From contig CM055109.1 in the NCBI GenBank assembly GCA_029204225.1, positions 5,089,053 through 5,153,052 of the forward strand: 64,000 nt of DNA, read 5' to 3'. This stretch comes from Diphasiastrum complanatum. Lineage: Eukaryota; Streptophyta; Lycopodiopsida; Lycopodiales; Lycopodiaceae. The notes beneath the pieces were generated by a model. It had not been told where the DNA came from, did not search any database, and was given only the letters and a program-made list of their open reading frames with translations. This document shows positions 1 through 10,923 of this stretch, one piece after another. Positions within the stretch are counted from its first letter, which is position 1, and every line of letters begins with the position of its first letter. Both the position numbers and the translations under genes were made by a program.

Positions 1-849
1 TATATACACATGTTATGATTAGGAGAGTACCTACCATAACACAAAAGATGTGAAATTTTCAACCCCATACAATCCACCCACAAAATCTCAAACAATCAAA
101 ACCATCATTTTTCTTTGCTTTGTCTGGAGGCTATAGTGCATCAATTTGAGTGAATCGTGTTGCAAAATTAAGATGGATCAGATATATCAGAGGTTTGTGC
201 ATCGATTCAGTGAAGAATATTTTCAAAACATATCAATTTTTCGTAGGGAGATATTATTGAACCATGCCCTAAAAACCTTTTACAATATGAATCGACCAAT
301 TTTAATCAAGCCAGAGTCACAAGTCAGACTGCAATTTAGTGAATAGTTGACATAGTTAAATGGATCGCTTAATACATGATTTTATAGCTAGTGTTTCCAC
401 CCAGTTCAAAATCAGATGAATCATGATTCAAAACTGGATCCATCCCAAAAGAATCGGCAAGAAATAATTTTACAAGTTTTTTATAGATATATTGCTAAAA
501 AATATCTAATGTAATATGTATGATGTCTAACAATGTGTTTCTTAACCAAGTTGAAAGTTGGAAGCAAAGAACCACAAAACAATAATGGTGAGCATTTTGA
601 TGGCCAAACTGCACGGCACAATTGTAGGCGAGGACACTGAAGTTAGAACACCAACCTGACTCTACTAGCTCAAACTACTTTCAAATAATAGCACCCTTCA
701 GTGTAATGTTTAGTTACTCTAAGGGTCTTGTAATATTCCTTGTATAAATATTTTAAGACATTATGCCTTAGCTTATAACTTAAATCTTGTACTTATTATT
801 ATGTCACATGTCATGTGCCAAATCCAAGCAAATAGCAATTACAATGAAA
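1..849. other. No gene recognised
   Basis: This AT-rich stretch has no conserved motif that I recognise. The longest open frame, 146-346 plus strand (66 residues, starting at TTG), shows no domain and is probably a chance ORF. It could be intron of the minus-strand TPR gene, if that gene continues to the left of the window, or old transposon debris. Confidence 0.5.
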
Positions 850-1280
850 GAATAAAGCTAGCAGCAAGAAAAGTTACATAGCATTCATGATAGCATATCC
901 AAAAGAAAGTTAGAAACAAAGAGATCTCCATGGAATCACAATAGAGATGAGCAAATGATTACAAAGAAATGGAAAAGGGCATGGATTCTTGTAGATAAGG
1001 CACATGAGACCTAGCAATAGAAATCCCAAAGGCTCACATTCACAAAGAGCTCTCTCATTTGCAAATGAGCCAAAAGATCCTAAAATTGATGTCTCTTGTC
1101 TACTTATAGGCAAAGCCCTTAAAGCCCTTGTTGGCCTGTTATCCTTATTGAGATACTTTGAAGGGCCTAAAGAGGGAACCCCCTTTTTCTTAAGGCTAAT
1201 AGCTCCTTTTGGGCCTAACAAAGCTTACATTGGATGTTATCTTGCATTTATAAGCATGGATGTACTAAAAGTAAATGACA
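850..1280 (-). mobile_element. Candidate LTR of a decayed minus-strand LTR element
   Basis: Read on the minus strand, a purine-rich tract GTGGTGGGAG (1290-1281) is followed directly by TGTCATTTAC starting at 1280, the usual layout of a polypurine tract and the start of a 3' LTR. About 170 bp further a TATA-like GCCTATAAGTAG (1111-1100) could be the LTR promoter. The far end of the LTR is not defined because no second copy lies in the window. This is an inference from layout, not from an LTR pair. Confidence 0.4.
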
Positions 1281-2760
1281 CTCCCACCACTTAAACATTT
1301 TTGTCCCCAAAAACGAAGACGCTTGTCTAATCAACTTAATCGTCTCGGTTAAGTAGTTATGATTGAGCATGTCATGTCCAAAACTTGTTGCATTATTAAA
1401 AATCCAAAGCTGTTGAATTGAATCCATTTGTTAGCTTCAAACTATAATCCGAGGTTGATGAAGCACCATATTGCTTTTGGCAACCAATCTATATGGAATG
1501 GACAATGTATCACCGCAATATTTTCTTTTGTCTGCTTCCTCAACATCATACCAAATCGGATGCTTACCCAATTTCCTTGGATTCTTGTTTTTATCTTGCA
1601 TTCGGCTCTTCTGTCGTAGTTAGCAATCCATGCTATTTGACCTACTTGATGGAGAGAATTACAATTCTTCCACGAACAATGGTAGTCCAAATATAAATGC
1701 TCCATACGAAGTAGTCGGCATTAAAAATGACACTCAGTCGTACGATGAGACATGTCTTTGAACATATTGTTGGCCAAAGTATACTTCTTCAATATAGACA
1801 AATTTTCATTCAAATTTGGCTAACACAAGTCAACTCCATTGAAAAGCGTTGCTCGGATATTCCCAATCATTATTCCCGTTCATACATTCTGAATATGCAC
1901 GTGAATTAAATATTGTCAGCTGAGTTATAGAGAATCCATAGAAATAAGGTCCTCCAACAGAAGCCACTTTAAGCTCTTGTGAAATCGCATCGACCAATAA
2001 TCCGAAGTATTGATACGAGTTGGATTTCTATGGAATAATATCTCTTCATTGCTAGCAGTATCCATGTTGAATACCTCATACTCCATCAGATCGTTGTCAA
2101 AAATAAAAACATTCTCAAAAGCTTCCAAATCAAATTGAAATAGTTCACAAATCAGATCCTTAAAATAGACACTCAATTCCAAGCCATGGAATATCGGTCC
2201 ATATAGTCCTCATTCTGAAAGTCTGGTGAATGCCTTAATCAACTTTCTTTGAGCATAGCAATATTCTCAATTTGATGGTCCACAGTTGCTTGTCCATTGA
2301 TCAGACCAAGGCATTGATATACGTCTTGTTCTGGATTTTGATGGTTGAAGTGAGACTCGAAAGGATGTTCAATAAGAAGTTGGACCTTATCTGGAATGTT
2401 AGGTTGCTCCAATTGCCAAAGATGATCGTTTAGTTCTAGATTTTCCTCTTGATCAGAAGTTGACTCATCCAATTGACCATCACCTGCATCTGAAATTTGC
2501 TCTTCCAATTGACCATCGTTTGCTTTAGCAATATCATCTCCTTGATCGATTCTGCATCCTCAAATGAACCATGATCCTCATTGTCTTGGTTAAGACTTTC
2601 ACTACTTGTGAATGCTCTTTGATCTGAGTCCATATTTTCTCCATCTATCCTTGCATCCTGATCTGAATCCTGACTTTCGTCTGAATCTTGATTTCCACCA
2701 TCTGTTGTCGCATCTTGATCTAAATCCAGAATAAGACTTTTGTGACCTACGAACTATGAC
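1281..2760 (-). pseudogene. Decayed minus-strand ORFs next to the candidate LTR, one strongly acidic
   Basis: Three minus-strand fragments lie upstream of the candidate LTR: 1705-1442, 2182-1925 and 2740-2239. The last reads as one acidic, Asp/Ser/Gln-rich stretch if a one-base frameshift near 2545 is allowed, with imprecise repeats of a DSDQDA-like motif followed by a more ordinary segment. I do not recognise the protein. Its position suggests the internal region of the LTR element ending at 1280, but no protease, integrase or reverse transcriptase motif is visible, so a host gene remnant cannot be excluded. Confidence 0.3.
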
Positions 2761-3474
2761 CTATTCATAATGGAATTTTACAGGCCAATAAAATGCTCTT
2801 CTGTGGCCACATAAAATTCCGAGTCCTTGAAGAATGAAGTGGTTGTGAATGGAAAGTGTAACATATTGAATTGAAGTAGTAATTATGTTCAACTTGCCAC
2901 CATGAGCAATTTTTCTTTTTACAGCGTTCGAATCCGAGCTCAAACGGAAAAATTATGGAACCTCAAATGATATAAAAATCACAAAGAATGGACTTAAAAA
3001 AGGGGCTTAAAAAAATAATAAAATAATTGAGTAATGATAACAGAATTACTAATGATCATATTCAGCTCGATGAACTGAGCACTTTTTGTTTTTATAGCAC
3101 TGAATTCCGAGATCAAACCAAAAAGTTATGTAGATTCAAAGACCAATAAGAAAATGAGTTATATACAACATAGAAAGGGGATGTGCTAAGAAAATTTACA
3201 AAATGGATTGGACAATGTGTTGGAATCCTTGAAACATTCTTGTGCCTGTTGGAAATAGAAAGAACCGTTAAAAATCTGAAAACCGTCGGCAAAATGTTTT
3301 TTCTTGGTCACACGAACGAAACCGTGGAGTTGTCCGTAAAAAAAATAAAGGCACCGTAACAAAATCTGAAAAAAACCAGAAAAACGAAAGGAATATTTTG
3401 AGGAATATTCACAGAGAATATTCTTCGTAGAATATTCTCAGAGGCATGCCTGGTGAGCAGACTCCCTGGCCGTG

Positions 3475-3477
<3 letters not shown>

Positions 3478-3524
<47 letters not shown>
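3478..3524. repeat. (GA)n microsatellite
   Basis: About 22 uninterrupted GA units, followed by degenerate GA-rich sequence. Similar tracts accompany the hAT-like regions at 16182, 35335 and 35511. Confidence 0.95.
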
Positions 3525-3531
<7 letters not shown>

Positions 3532-3759
3532 GTGTGAGTAGGCCCTAGGGCTAGGTTAGGGGAGTAGGCTAGGGAGGCCCTGGGATGTACGCACAGAAAG
3601 AGAGAGATGAGAAAGGGGGCAGGGGGGGGGGAAGGGGCACAGGAGGGTACGGGCAGGGGTGATGTTAGCAGATGCGGGCGGGGTATGGAATGTGGCGTGG
3701 GCAGAAGAACACTCACCGATAGAGAGAGGGGGTAAATGCTTGCTGAGTCAGTAGGGGGC

Positions 3760-3785
3760 GAACGCTCGCCTTCAGGCGAGTGTTC
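3760..3785. repeat. GC-rich inverted repeat (hAT end-like)
   Basis: GAACGCTCGCC, loop TTCA, then GGCGAGTGTTC form an 11-bp stem with one mismatch. It resembles the palindrome clusters at the ends of the hAT elements elsewhere in this window. Confidence 0.6.
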
Positions 3786-4479
3786 CGCTGCCCAAAACAA
3801 AATTATATAATGATAAAACTATTAAAATTATAAAAAAAATCAAAAAGTTAACATTGGGCTGGGCACCACCATCCAGCGAACCATTTGGCATATTTTTGTT
3901 TATTTTAACAGAACTTCAAAATGAAGGTCACAAATTTTTTTTGCAAACAAACCAAACTTCAAAAAATGAAATCGAAATGCTTCTCTCCCAAATCATCCTC
4001 CAAAAACAAAGAATGAACCTACTCTACAAAAATCTCCATAACTTTGTCAAATCTTAACCAAATTGGATGAAAATTGGTGTGGATTGAAGCTAAGACAAAG
4101 ATCTACAAATTTGCAAAATTACAGTCAAGAAATTCAGCCAAAAGTACAGCCAAAAATAGAGGAAAACAGACTATATAAACTTTAGCTAACTAAAAGTAGA
4201 ATGAAATCACTAAAAAGATCGTGAATTACTCATCATTTTTAAGAATCATCACATTTTGTTCTAATCCTCTGATAACACTTCGGTATCTATCCATGATCCG
4301 TCAATCATAAATATTTAGAATCTTATGATTCATCAATCATAAATCGCAAGATTCCAAAACGACACTTCATCTGAAATCATTAAAAGATACTGGAGCATAT
4401 GTTTAACACAGTATTCAAGAATATATAAGAATCATTCTAAAAGCTTTCTCCTTAGGAAAAAAATACTAGATTTTAAGAA

Positions 4480-5131
4480 TATTCTCCAACCTGATTAACC
4501 TGTCAACTATTACCCAAATGGCATCATTTTGCTTCCCCGTCTGAGGTAGCCCAACCACAAAGTCCATGGAAATGCTTTCCCACTTTCTTTCGGGAATTTC
4601 CAAGGGCATTAGTAAACCAGTTGCCTTAAGTCTTTCAGCTTTATTAACTTGGCATTGTGCACACTTGCGAACATATGCCTCCACTTGACTTTTTAAGTTT
4701 GGCCAGTAAAATTTCCTTTTTACTAAGTCAAGCGTCCTTTGTGAGCCAGGGTGCCCTGCACACGGGCTGTCATGACATTCATGCAGGATTTGGGCCCTTA
4801 TATCATCATTTTCTAGCACACAAACTTTTCCATTCCGGAAAAGCAACACATTCCTAATGGAATAGTCTCTCTATACCTTGTCCTGAGGAGAAATCTTGGA
4901 ATCCTGCATTCCAAGCTCATCACTAGATCTAGAAGAACCTGCCAGGATGTCTAGCCAAATATGACCGAAGTACCTATCGGTCTTACACAAATCTCTTAAG
5001 GACAGATACAACTCAGATTGGATCTCAATAAAGCTTAACTGATTAACCTCTCCAATCCGGCTTAAGGCATCCGCGACACTATTAGAAGTACCCTTCCGGT
5101 ACTCAATGTCATAATGAAATTCTTGGAGCAT
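4480..5131 (-). pseudogene. Gypsy RNase H end and integrase N-terminus, truncated
   Basis: The 5131-4871 frame carries the end of RNase H (VADALSRIGEV). The next frame (4849 to about 4490) carries the HHCC zinc domain (HECHDSPCAGHPG, then CAQCQVNK) and the first integrase strand ISMDFVVGLP with the first catalytic Asp. Homology ends at VIVDRL, where the DDE core normally goes on, so the element is cut there. A stop near 4870 separates the two frames. Confidence 0.85.
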
Positions 5132-5215
5132 CTATGAACATCTGGCCTTACGACCCCTAAGGTCGACCGCATCGTTAATATACTTTAACGCTTGATGGTC
5201 AGTAACTATGGTAAA

Positions 5216-6400
5216 CTAAGAGCCATACAAATAATGTCTCCAAACTTTCAGGGCATGAATCACAGCAAAAAGCTCCTTGTCGTAGATGGAATACCGCCTT
5301 TGAGCAGGATCTAACTTCTTGCTTTCAAAAGCAACCGGTTTACCATCCTGATATAGGACTGCACCTATAGCATAGTCACTGGCATCCGTTTCAAACACAT
5401 ATGGCTTGTTAGGATCCACACTGTGTAGAATAGGCGTTGTAGTTACATAGTATTTGAGGTTTTCAAAACTCTGATTCAACTCTTCAGTCCAAGTAACCGG
5501 AGGACTGAACTTACTGTGTCAAGTAACTCTTTTAGCCCTTCTGAAGACATTCGTCAAGGCTAATGCAATTAATGCATAGTTCAAGATGAATCTATGAAAA
5601 AACCACGTAAAGCCCAAAAAGGACTTAACCTCTCGGATGGTTTTAGGAATAGGCCATTCACGTACTTGTCGGACTTTATTTGGGTCAATTTCCAACCCAT
5701 GGTCCGAAATAATGTGACCAAGGCATAACAACCTTTTCTGGAAGAACATACATTTGGACTCCTTGGCAAAAAGCTTCTCCTGTCTAAGTAACTTTAAGAC
5801 AGTCCTGAGATGTTCCTCATGCTCCTCCAAAGTCTTACTGTAGATGAGAATATCATCTAAGTACACTATCACGAACTTTCCCAGATATGGACGAAGAAGA
5901 TCGTTCATCATCTGCTGAAAAGTTGCTGGAGCATTTGTCAAGCCAAATGGTAAAACCAGAAACTCATAATGGTCGTACCTAGTTCTAGACCCGGTTTTTT
6001 CAACATCCTCAGTCTTTATGCGAATATGATGATACCCTGATCTCAAATCGATTTTGGTGAAGTACTTTGCAACATGCAATCGATCAACCAGCTCATCCAT
6101 TCACGGCAAAGGATAACGGTTTTTAATCGTTAATTTATTCAACTTTTTAAAGTCCACACAAAGACGAGTACCTCCGTCTTTTTTATCAACAAGGAGCACA
6201 GGTGCCCCCCAGGGAGATTTACTAGGCCTAACATGGCCCATCTTAAGGTAATTTTGCAGTTGCCTATAAACCTCATCCTCTTCAGTAGTACTCATCCTAT
6301 ATGGATACCGTGATATAGGAGAACTACCAGGAATCAGTTTAATACTATGGTCAACACCCCTAGAGGGGGGAAGACCATCAAGAAGCTGCTCAGGAAACAC
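5216..6400 (-). pseudogene. Gypsy reverse transcriptase and RNase H
   Basis: Three consecutive minus-strand frames (6400-6101, 6100-5519, 5479-5216) give a Ty3/gypsy RT followed by RNase H. Recognisable are the RT entry segment ([15 protein letters not shown]), the catalytic YLDD in VIVYLDDILIYS near 5860, the FLGF connection motif, and the RNase H start (FETDASDYAIGAVL) followed by YSIYDKELFAV. Stop codons separate the frames at 6101 and near 5519. The enzyme would copy element RNA to DNA, but here it is broken. Confidence 0.88.
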
Positions 6401-7008
6401 ATCGTTATATTCTTTCCTAAGTTTCCTAAAGATTTTGTTGACAGATCCCCCGCTTCAGAGGACCTGTTGTTTACTTTTCTGCTTCTTGCTTACAGGACCG
6501 TTTCTGCCTGTTATCAGGCTTCACGGCAGTCGTTAGATGGTTTCTTGATTTTACGATGCCAACCCAGGCAGAAGGAAACAAAGTTTCGTTGTAGTATTTT
6601 CTTTATGTCCTGCCTGTCAGAGGACAACTCAGAGACGTCACTCTTGAACGCACTTACATTCTACATAAAGATGCAAGCCTAGAACGCTCATTCACAGATC
6701 AGCATGCAAACCAATGAACGTCTACAGATTCTACAGCTACCTACTCTTAAAACCAACTGAAATCAGAGCCTACACTACATTAACACTGAGCTACCTTGCA
6801 TAACTTGACAAAAACAAGAAACAAAGCTAAACTACAACATGTTAGAAGTCCAAGAATCAAGAAACCAACCAGTCTATTGATTCTTGGACATCCCAAGAAC
6901 ATCAAGAACTGGATTGTACCGAGATATGCAAGAATCACACCACAGATCCAGCCTATTTAGTTTACTTGAATGCTGGCTCCTACATTAATCCACAAGAAAA
7001 CAAGAAAT
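6401..7008 (-). other. Deleted or decayed gag-protease interval of the gypsy
   Basis: AT-rich sequence without coding signal in the position where the gag C-terminus and aspartic protease should be. It is shorter than an intact element needs, which points to an internal deletion. Confidence 0.55.
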
Positions 7009-7742
7009 CTAATCCACAACTAGGAAAGCAAGAAAACTAATCCACTCTAAATCCACAACCACACCAGTCTCAGGCTTAGCCATCATACGAGTATCATCGT
7101 AGATTCTGGCGAAGTGAACAGCATCCTTGAGGGCAAGAGGCTGGTTCCTCCTGACCTTTAGCTGATAGTCTCTTGGAAACCCAATTATAAAGTGCAACTT
7201 TACTAGCAAAGGATCTATTCTAGCTTGAAAATCTTGTAAATACTGATCCAAGGGCCGGTTCCCCATATGGATCGTTGCATATTGACGGTAAAATTCAAAA
7301 TCATCAAGAATAGGAAGGAAGGCCGCCTTAAAGGCCTTACAAAAATCCTCCCAATTCCTAGGAACTTCAGGCTTACCCCTAATATCTTGCCACCAGGTAA
7401 ATGCTTTACCTCGCAGGTACATGATGGCGAGATTGATCTTGTTATCCTCGGATGAATCGTGCATGGAAAAATGCGAATTCCATTGATCAAACCATTGCAA
7501 GACCGCCTCCAAGGTTCTATCCTCTTTTCCCTAGCCAAAAATTCAGGAATGAACAAAGGTTGATGCACCAATTGCCTTAGCTGCGCCAATTCCTTCAGCT
7601 CCTGCTGATCCCGACTGTGTTTGGATTGCATATCAACAATCTGTTGCTGTAGATTGTTAATTGCAAGCAACAAAGCATCAGGATCTAAGGTAGAGGTTGA
7701 TGCAGTAACCTCCTTAGCAGGGGACATAGGATTAGGATCCAT
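7009..7742 (-). pseudogene. Gypsy gag (two frames)
   Basis: This encodes the structural Gag protein of the retrotransposon particle. The N-terminal part (7742 to about 7520) starts with MDPNP and has a predicted helix rich in Gln and Leu. The retrotransposon gag domain follows in another frame (7512-7009), with motifs such as AFTWWQD and the typical spacing to RPLDQYLQDF. A frameshift near 7520 separates the parts. No CCHC zinc knuckle follows, since that region is deleted. Confidence 0.8.
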
Positions 7743-8458
7743 CTTACAAGAGTAAAGAGGTCACAGGTGAATTAAGAAAGAAGATATAAGATCAAAAACA
7801 GCTCAAGGTAGGCAGATACAATCTCAGATCTGTTGGCTTTTCCTTTTCCAAATGGTATTGTCCATGGCTGCCAAAAGGATTTGAAGATTACCAAGAGAGA
7901 TGCACCACCACCTCCACCTCTACAACTCATGAGAATAAGCATAGGAGAGGCCTCCCACTCCATGCTCACCACCATCTGCCATGTGGCTGTTCCTTGCCAC
8001 CTTGGTTGCCACATCAGCCTTCAAGCCTTCGGCCCTACAGACTGCTGGCTGCCCTTCAGATCTCTTTCTCCCCCTTCGCTTTTATGTTTTTTCTTTTACC
8101 CAGACAGCTATGCCTTGTTGTCTGTCAGCGAAGAAGGCCTAAAAAACAGGTTAGAAAAAATGTGGGAGGGCCCATGGGACTGAAGCGAGTGCCCACAGCC
8201 ACCTGTCCTCTGCAGACAGTGCCACGTGGCTGCACGTTCAAGCTAAACATAAAAAAGACAGCCTTCGCTGAAAAACAGCGAAGGTCTGGGTTTTTTTTCT
8301 TTTTTTTTTGCGCTGGAGGGGCCCTTAAAAATCCGCTAAAAACTCACGGAACTGAGTGGAACTGATTTCCGCTGCAGCCTGCCACGTGTCCGAGTACGGA
8401 CAGTGCCACGTACTGTTTTTTTTTTTAAAATATCCAAAATAGTTTGGGTCCCTAACAA
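7743..8458 (-). promoter_or_regulatory. Probable gypsy leader and 5' LTR with G-box motifs
   Basis: The region lies between the gag start and the hAT frame, where a minus-strand 5' LTR belongs. No clear primer-binding site was found. It contains CACGTG G-box cores at about 8222-8231 (GCCACGTGGC) and 8381-8390, plus a related CCACGTAC near 8406. G-boxes are plant bZIP/bHLH sites and are often found in LTR promoters. The right boundary is ambiguous between about 8456 and 8460. Confidence 0.4.
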
Positions 8459-8460
8459 CA

Positions 8461-8932
8461 GTCTTCCTACGAGGCGTGGATACTACTCAAGCTGGTGGAG
8501 CCATCACGGCTGAGTTCACCTATGAGGCAATCAGAGATGTAGTGCAGGAGATTGGGGTAAATCACGTGGTTCAAATTGTCACAAACGACACCACGATCTG
8601 CAGACAGATGGGAGAGATGGTGATGAGGGAGCACCCTAGTATTGTGTGGACCCAGTGTGCTGCACATTGCATCGATCTTCTCATCCACGACATGGTCACA
8701 CTTCCATCGGTTCATGAGGTACAATTTTCGCCACTTTGTAAAGCCTTTTCCACTTATCAGTTGTTCTCGTCCCCTAACGAATTTTTGTGTAATGTTTTCC
8801 TTGTAGCACACCTCTTAGGCCATGCGCGTGGTGAACTTCGTCACCAAGAAGAAGCACATGTTGGTATTGTTTCGTACCTTCTTGCGACTGGATCTGAAGA
8901 AGCCGATGGCCATTCGCTTTGCCTACCTCTGT
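8461..8932 (+). pseudogene. hAT-1 transposase DUF659 exons
   Basis: Exon 8461-8718 encodes a DUF659-type segment. It has the catalytic-region motif IVTNDTTIC (TDNAxNC in hAT-2) and the CAAHCIDLL motif typical of plant hAT transposases. A GT (8719) to AG (8806) intron of 88 bp follows. The next exon, from 8807, carries FVTKKKHML and RLDLKKPM, matching FVTRKRRVL and HLDLRKPA of hAT-2. An in-frame TAG at 8816-8818 and loss of homology after about 8932 make it a pseudogene. Just downstream (8936-8997) is a short tandem repeat of an AACCAGCGA unit. Confidence 0.8.
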
Positions 8933-8937
8933 CAGAC

Positions 8938-9617
8938 AACCAGCGAACAGGCCTTTCAAAAAACCAGCGAACAGCCCTGTCAGAAAACCAGCGATCTGAT
9001 CTTGGATCTTAATAGCTTCAGGTCAGTGATGAGGTCTGTTGCCAGCCACCAATCAGCCTACAAATCTTCTCTTAGAAAATCGGTATTGTCCTCTTGACAA
9101 TGTTGATTCCACATGCAGCTTCAGCTCCTCCAAAGAATCTGGTTGCAACCCTGCAAAGAAACTCTCTCTTACCATTTAACCTGCTCTGATACCATGTCAG
9201 AATTTGTGATACAAATTCTAGATGGAGTTACCTACTAGCACTCACACAACCAAGCATAGAGATTAAAGAGAAATCAGATTATAGGAGAATTGAGCAAAGC
9301 TCTAACATATTGGAATGATCTTGTGGTGGGGCACCAGCCTACATATATAGTTTCTCTAATCTATGTGAAAGGCTAAAAGCCTAAAGCAAATAGCAAAAGA
9401 GCAAAAGCTAATTGCTAAAAATACTACCTATATTTTGGTAAAGACTAAAGGTGAATTTCTAAGTACTAAATAGATCCTAATCTAGTAGTAGTGCGCCCAC
9501 CTACATGCATAAGCAATAAAAAACGAATTTATTATAAATAGTAATGGCCCCTATAATAGCGCACAGGCATGGCCAAACTATCATTAAGGGGTATCAAATA
9601 AACATTAATTCCTAACA
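8938..9617 (-). mobile_element. Copia LTR with primer-binding site, truncated, inside hAT-1
   Basis: On the minus strand an LTR runs from 9617 (TGTTAGGAAT) to 9195 (ending TCTGACA), 423 bp with TG...CA ends. It is followed immediately by TGGTATCAGAGC (9194-9183), the initiator Met-tRNA primer-binding site of plant copia elements. About 250 bp of leader remain (to about 8938), with no ORF. The hATC frame of hAT-1 resumes directly at 9622. The rest of the element and its other LTR are missing. Confidence 0.8.
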
Positions 9618-9621
9618 GTCC

Positions 9622-9778
9622 TCTCAAAGACTGTTCAGCTTCTGCCTGTGAGCAGAACTGGAGCGTATGGGCCAGCCATCACACGAAGAGGAGAAACAAA
9701 CTCTCCATTGAGCACTGCAAGCGGTTGGTGTTCATGAACACCAACGGACGCATGCTGAGACGCACACGCACATAGGGT
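9622..9778 (+). pseudogene. hAT-1 transposase hATC dimerisation domain
   Basis: The frame reads SACEQNWSVWA and then HTKRRNKLSIEHCKRLVF, the typical hATC signature. hAT-2 carries the same motif ([21 protein letters not shown]). hATC mediates transposase dimerisation and carries the last acidic catalytic residue in the family. The frame closes with a stop (TAG, 9776-9778) near a potential intron start. Confidence 0.85.
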
Positions 9779-10052
9779 GACTGCTTGATTGAGGTGAGTT
9801 AGTTAGTGACTTGATGTACTTGCATTTCAAGGATACTTATTTGACAAGTTTGTTAACCATGCCTGTTTGTTTTTGTAGGTCAATTTTGACTCATGCATGG
9901 TACAGACAACAGTTGTTACTCCTCGGGTACCACCTATAGAGGAGGAGCTCGAGGATGAGATCTATCGTGACCTGCACAGGCAGGCAGATGCAGAGGCACA
10001 GTCTGCACAATGCCACAAGAGAGCAGCTTGACATCAGGAGAGAGGGGAGGAG
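9779..10052 (+). pseudogene. hAT-1 3' intron and acidic exon
   Basis: About 100 bp of T-rich sequence ends with an acceptor TTTTTGTAG at 9878. The open frame after it contains VPPIEEELEDEIYRDL and ends at a TGA at 10030-10032. In hAT-2 the equivalent position, after hATC, starts a long disordered tail. The last five bases before the copia insertion (AGGAG, 10048-10052) are the target-site duplication. Confidence 0.6.
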
Positions 10053-10453
10053 TGTTGAAGAGTAATGCCTATTTTACCCCTTTTGGCTAAGCATTAGTTA
10101 AGTTGTACATAACTCATGGGGCATGTTTTTAATTAAATGCATGAGACCCCCCCTTTTGTTAAGTTATGTAAATTAGTGCAAGTGGCCCACTTGGCCAAGT
10201 AGCTCACTCCTATGGTTGACACCTAGACTTTCCATGCATGTAAAGGAGGTGCTTGCCTCACAAGGGATTTGGAGGACCCACGCCCTCCTCTCTCTCTCTA
10301 GCAATTCATTTCTTCTTGAGACTTTTGAGTTTGTGAGATGCTCATGCAATTCTCCTTGTGTGTGATATTTCCATAGCCAAGTTTTCTCAAGCTTTCATAG
10401 TCGATCTAGCATCTGAGTTAAGATACTCCATAGCTAGGTCTTGTAAATCTTCA
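10053..10453 (+). repeat. Copia-1 5' LTR
   Basis: This is a TG...CA long terminal repeat matching 15049-15448 almost base for base. The differences are near 10275-10280 (GGAGGACCC versus GGAAAACC) and one C/T at about 10402. Confidence 0.97.
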
Positions 10454-10470
10454 TGGTATCAGAGCCAGGT
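10454..10470 (+). promoter_or_regulatory. Copia-1 primer-binding site
   Basis: TGGTATCAGAGCC lies immediately after the 5' LTR and is complementary to the 3' end of plant initiator Met-tRNA, the usual copia primer. About 450 bp of non-coding leader follow before the gag start. Confidence 0.95.
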
Positions 10471-10923
10471 TGTCTAGCCTGTGAGTCTGAGAGTGAGAGA
10501 AACTTCAATGCTTAGATTCTTGAGAAGATTCTTATCTTCTACAAGCACCTCAATCTTGAAAGAGGGAGCATTTGATCTACAGGTGTCAGATCAGGTGGAG
10601 TCTTGCACTGTTGGAGAGCTATTGGCAAGGGGAGTGGGATGATCCAAAAACTTTCTAAATCTGGCTAAGTTTTGGAGAGTCTTTCTGGAGGAGCTTACAC
10701 AAAAGTAGGGCGCACTTTCTGTAGGGGCTTCTGGTTTCTGTTCCAGTGGAGCCTAGTGCTTGTGCTAGTGAGGCCACACCAAGTGGCAAAGACAAAAGCA
10801 GGAGCTGAAGGGTTGCCTTGAAGTGGCTACATACCCTAGTTTGGGGTTAAACTCTTGTTGCTGGAAGCTGTTCTTTTCTGATCTCTTTCAAGTTGAGCTT
10901 CTGTTTTAAGCACAGATTTTAGC

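Larger units (their letters stand above)
2761..4479. other. Non-coding stretch with microsatellite and G-rich block
   Basis: No gene is visible. The segment holds a (GA)n tract at 3478-3524, a G/A-rich block to about 3800 and a GC-rich inverted repeat at 3760-3785, then AT-rich sequence up to the truncation point of the gypsy element. The string GTTCCGCTGCCCA at 3782-3794 recurs near 35785, beside the right end of hAT-2. The 3.4-3.8 kb block is therefore probably a hAT end fragment. Confidence 0.45.
4480..8458 (-). mobile_element. Truncated Ty3/gypsy (chromovirus-like) retrotransposon
   Basis: Minus-strand order is gag (7742-7009), reverse transcriptase and RNase H (6400-5216), then the integrase zinc domain and start of the core (5131 to about 4490). 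The PR-RT-RH-IN order is that of Ty3/gypsy, and the integrase wording (FYWP, then ISMDFVVGLP) is chromovirus-like. The protease region is missing: only about 600 AT-rich bases separate gag and RT. The left end stops inside the integrase core, so catalytic residues after the first Asp, any chromodomain and the 3' LTR are gone. The right end abuts a hAT reading frame at 8461, so the element probably inserted into hAT-1. Several frameshifts and stops make it inactive. Confidence 0.85.

Noticed and set aside
9183-9194. tRNA gene at TGGTATCAGAGC sites (also 10454, 52283)
   Set aside because: Only the 12-base primer-binding sequence next to an LTR is present; there is no cloverleaf.
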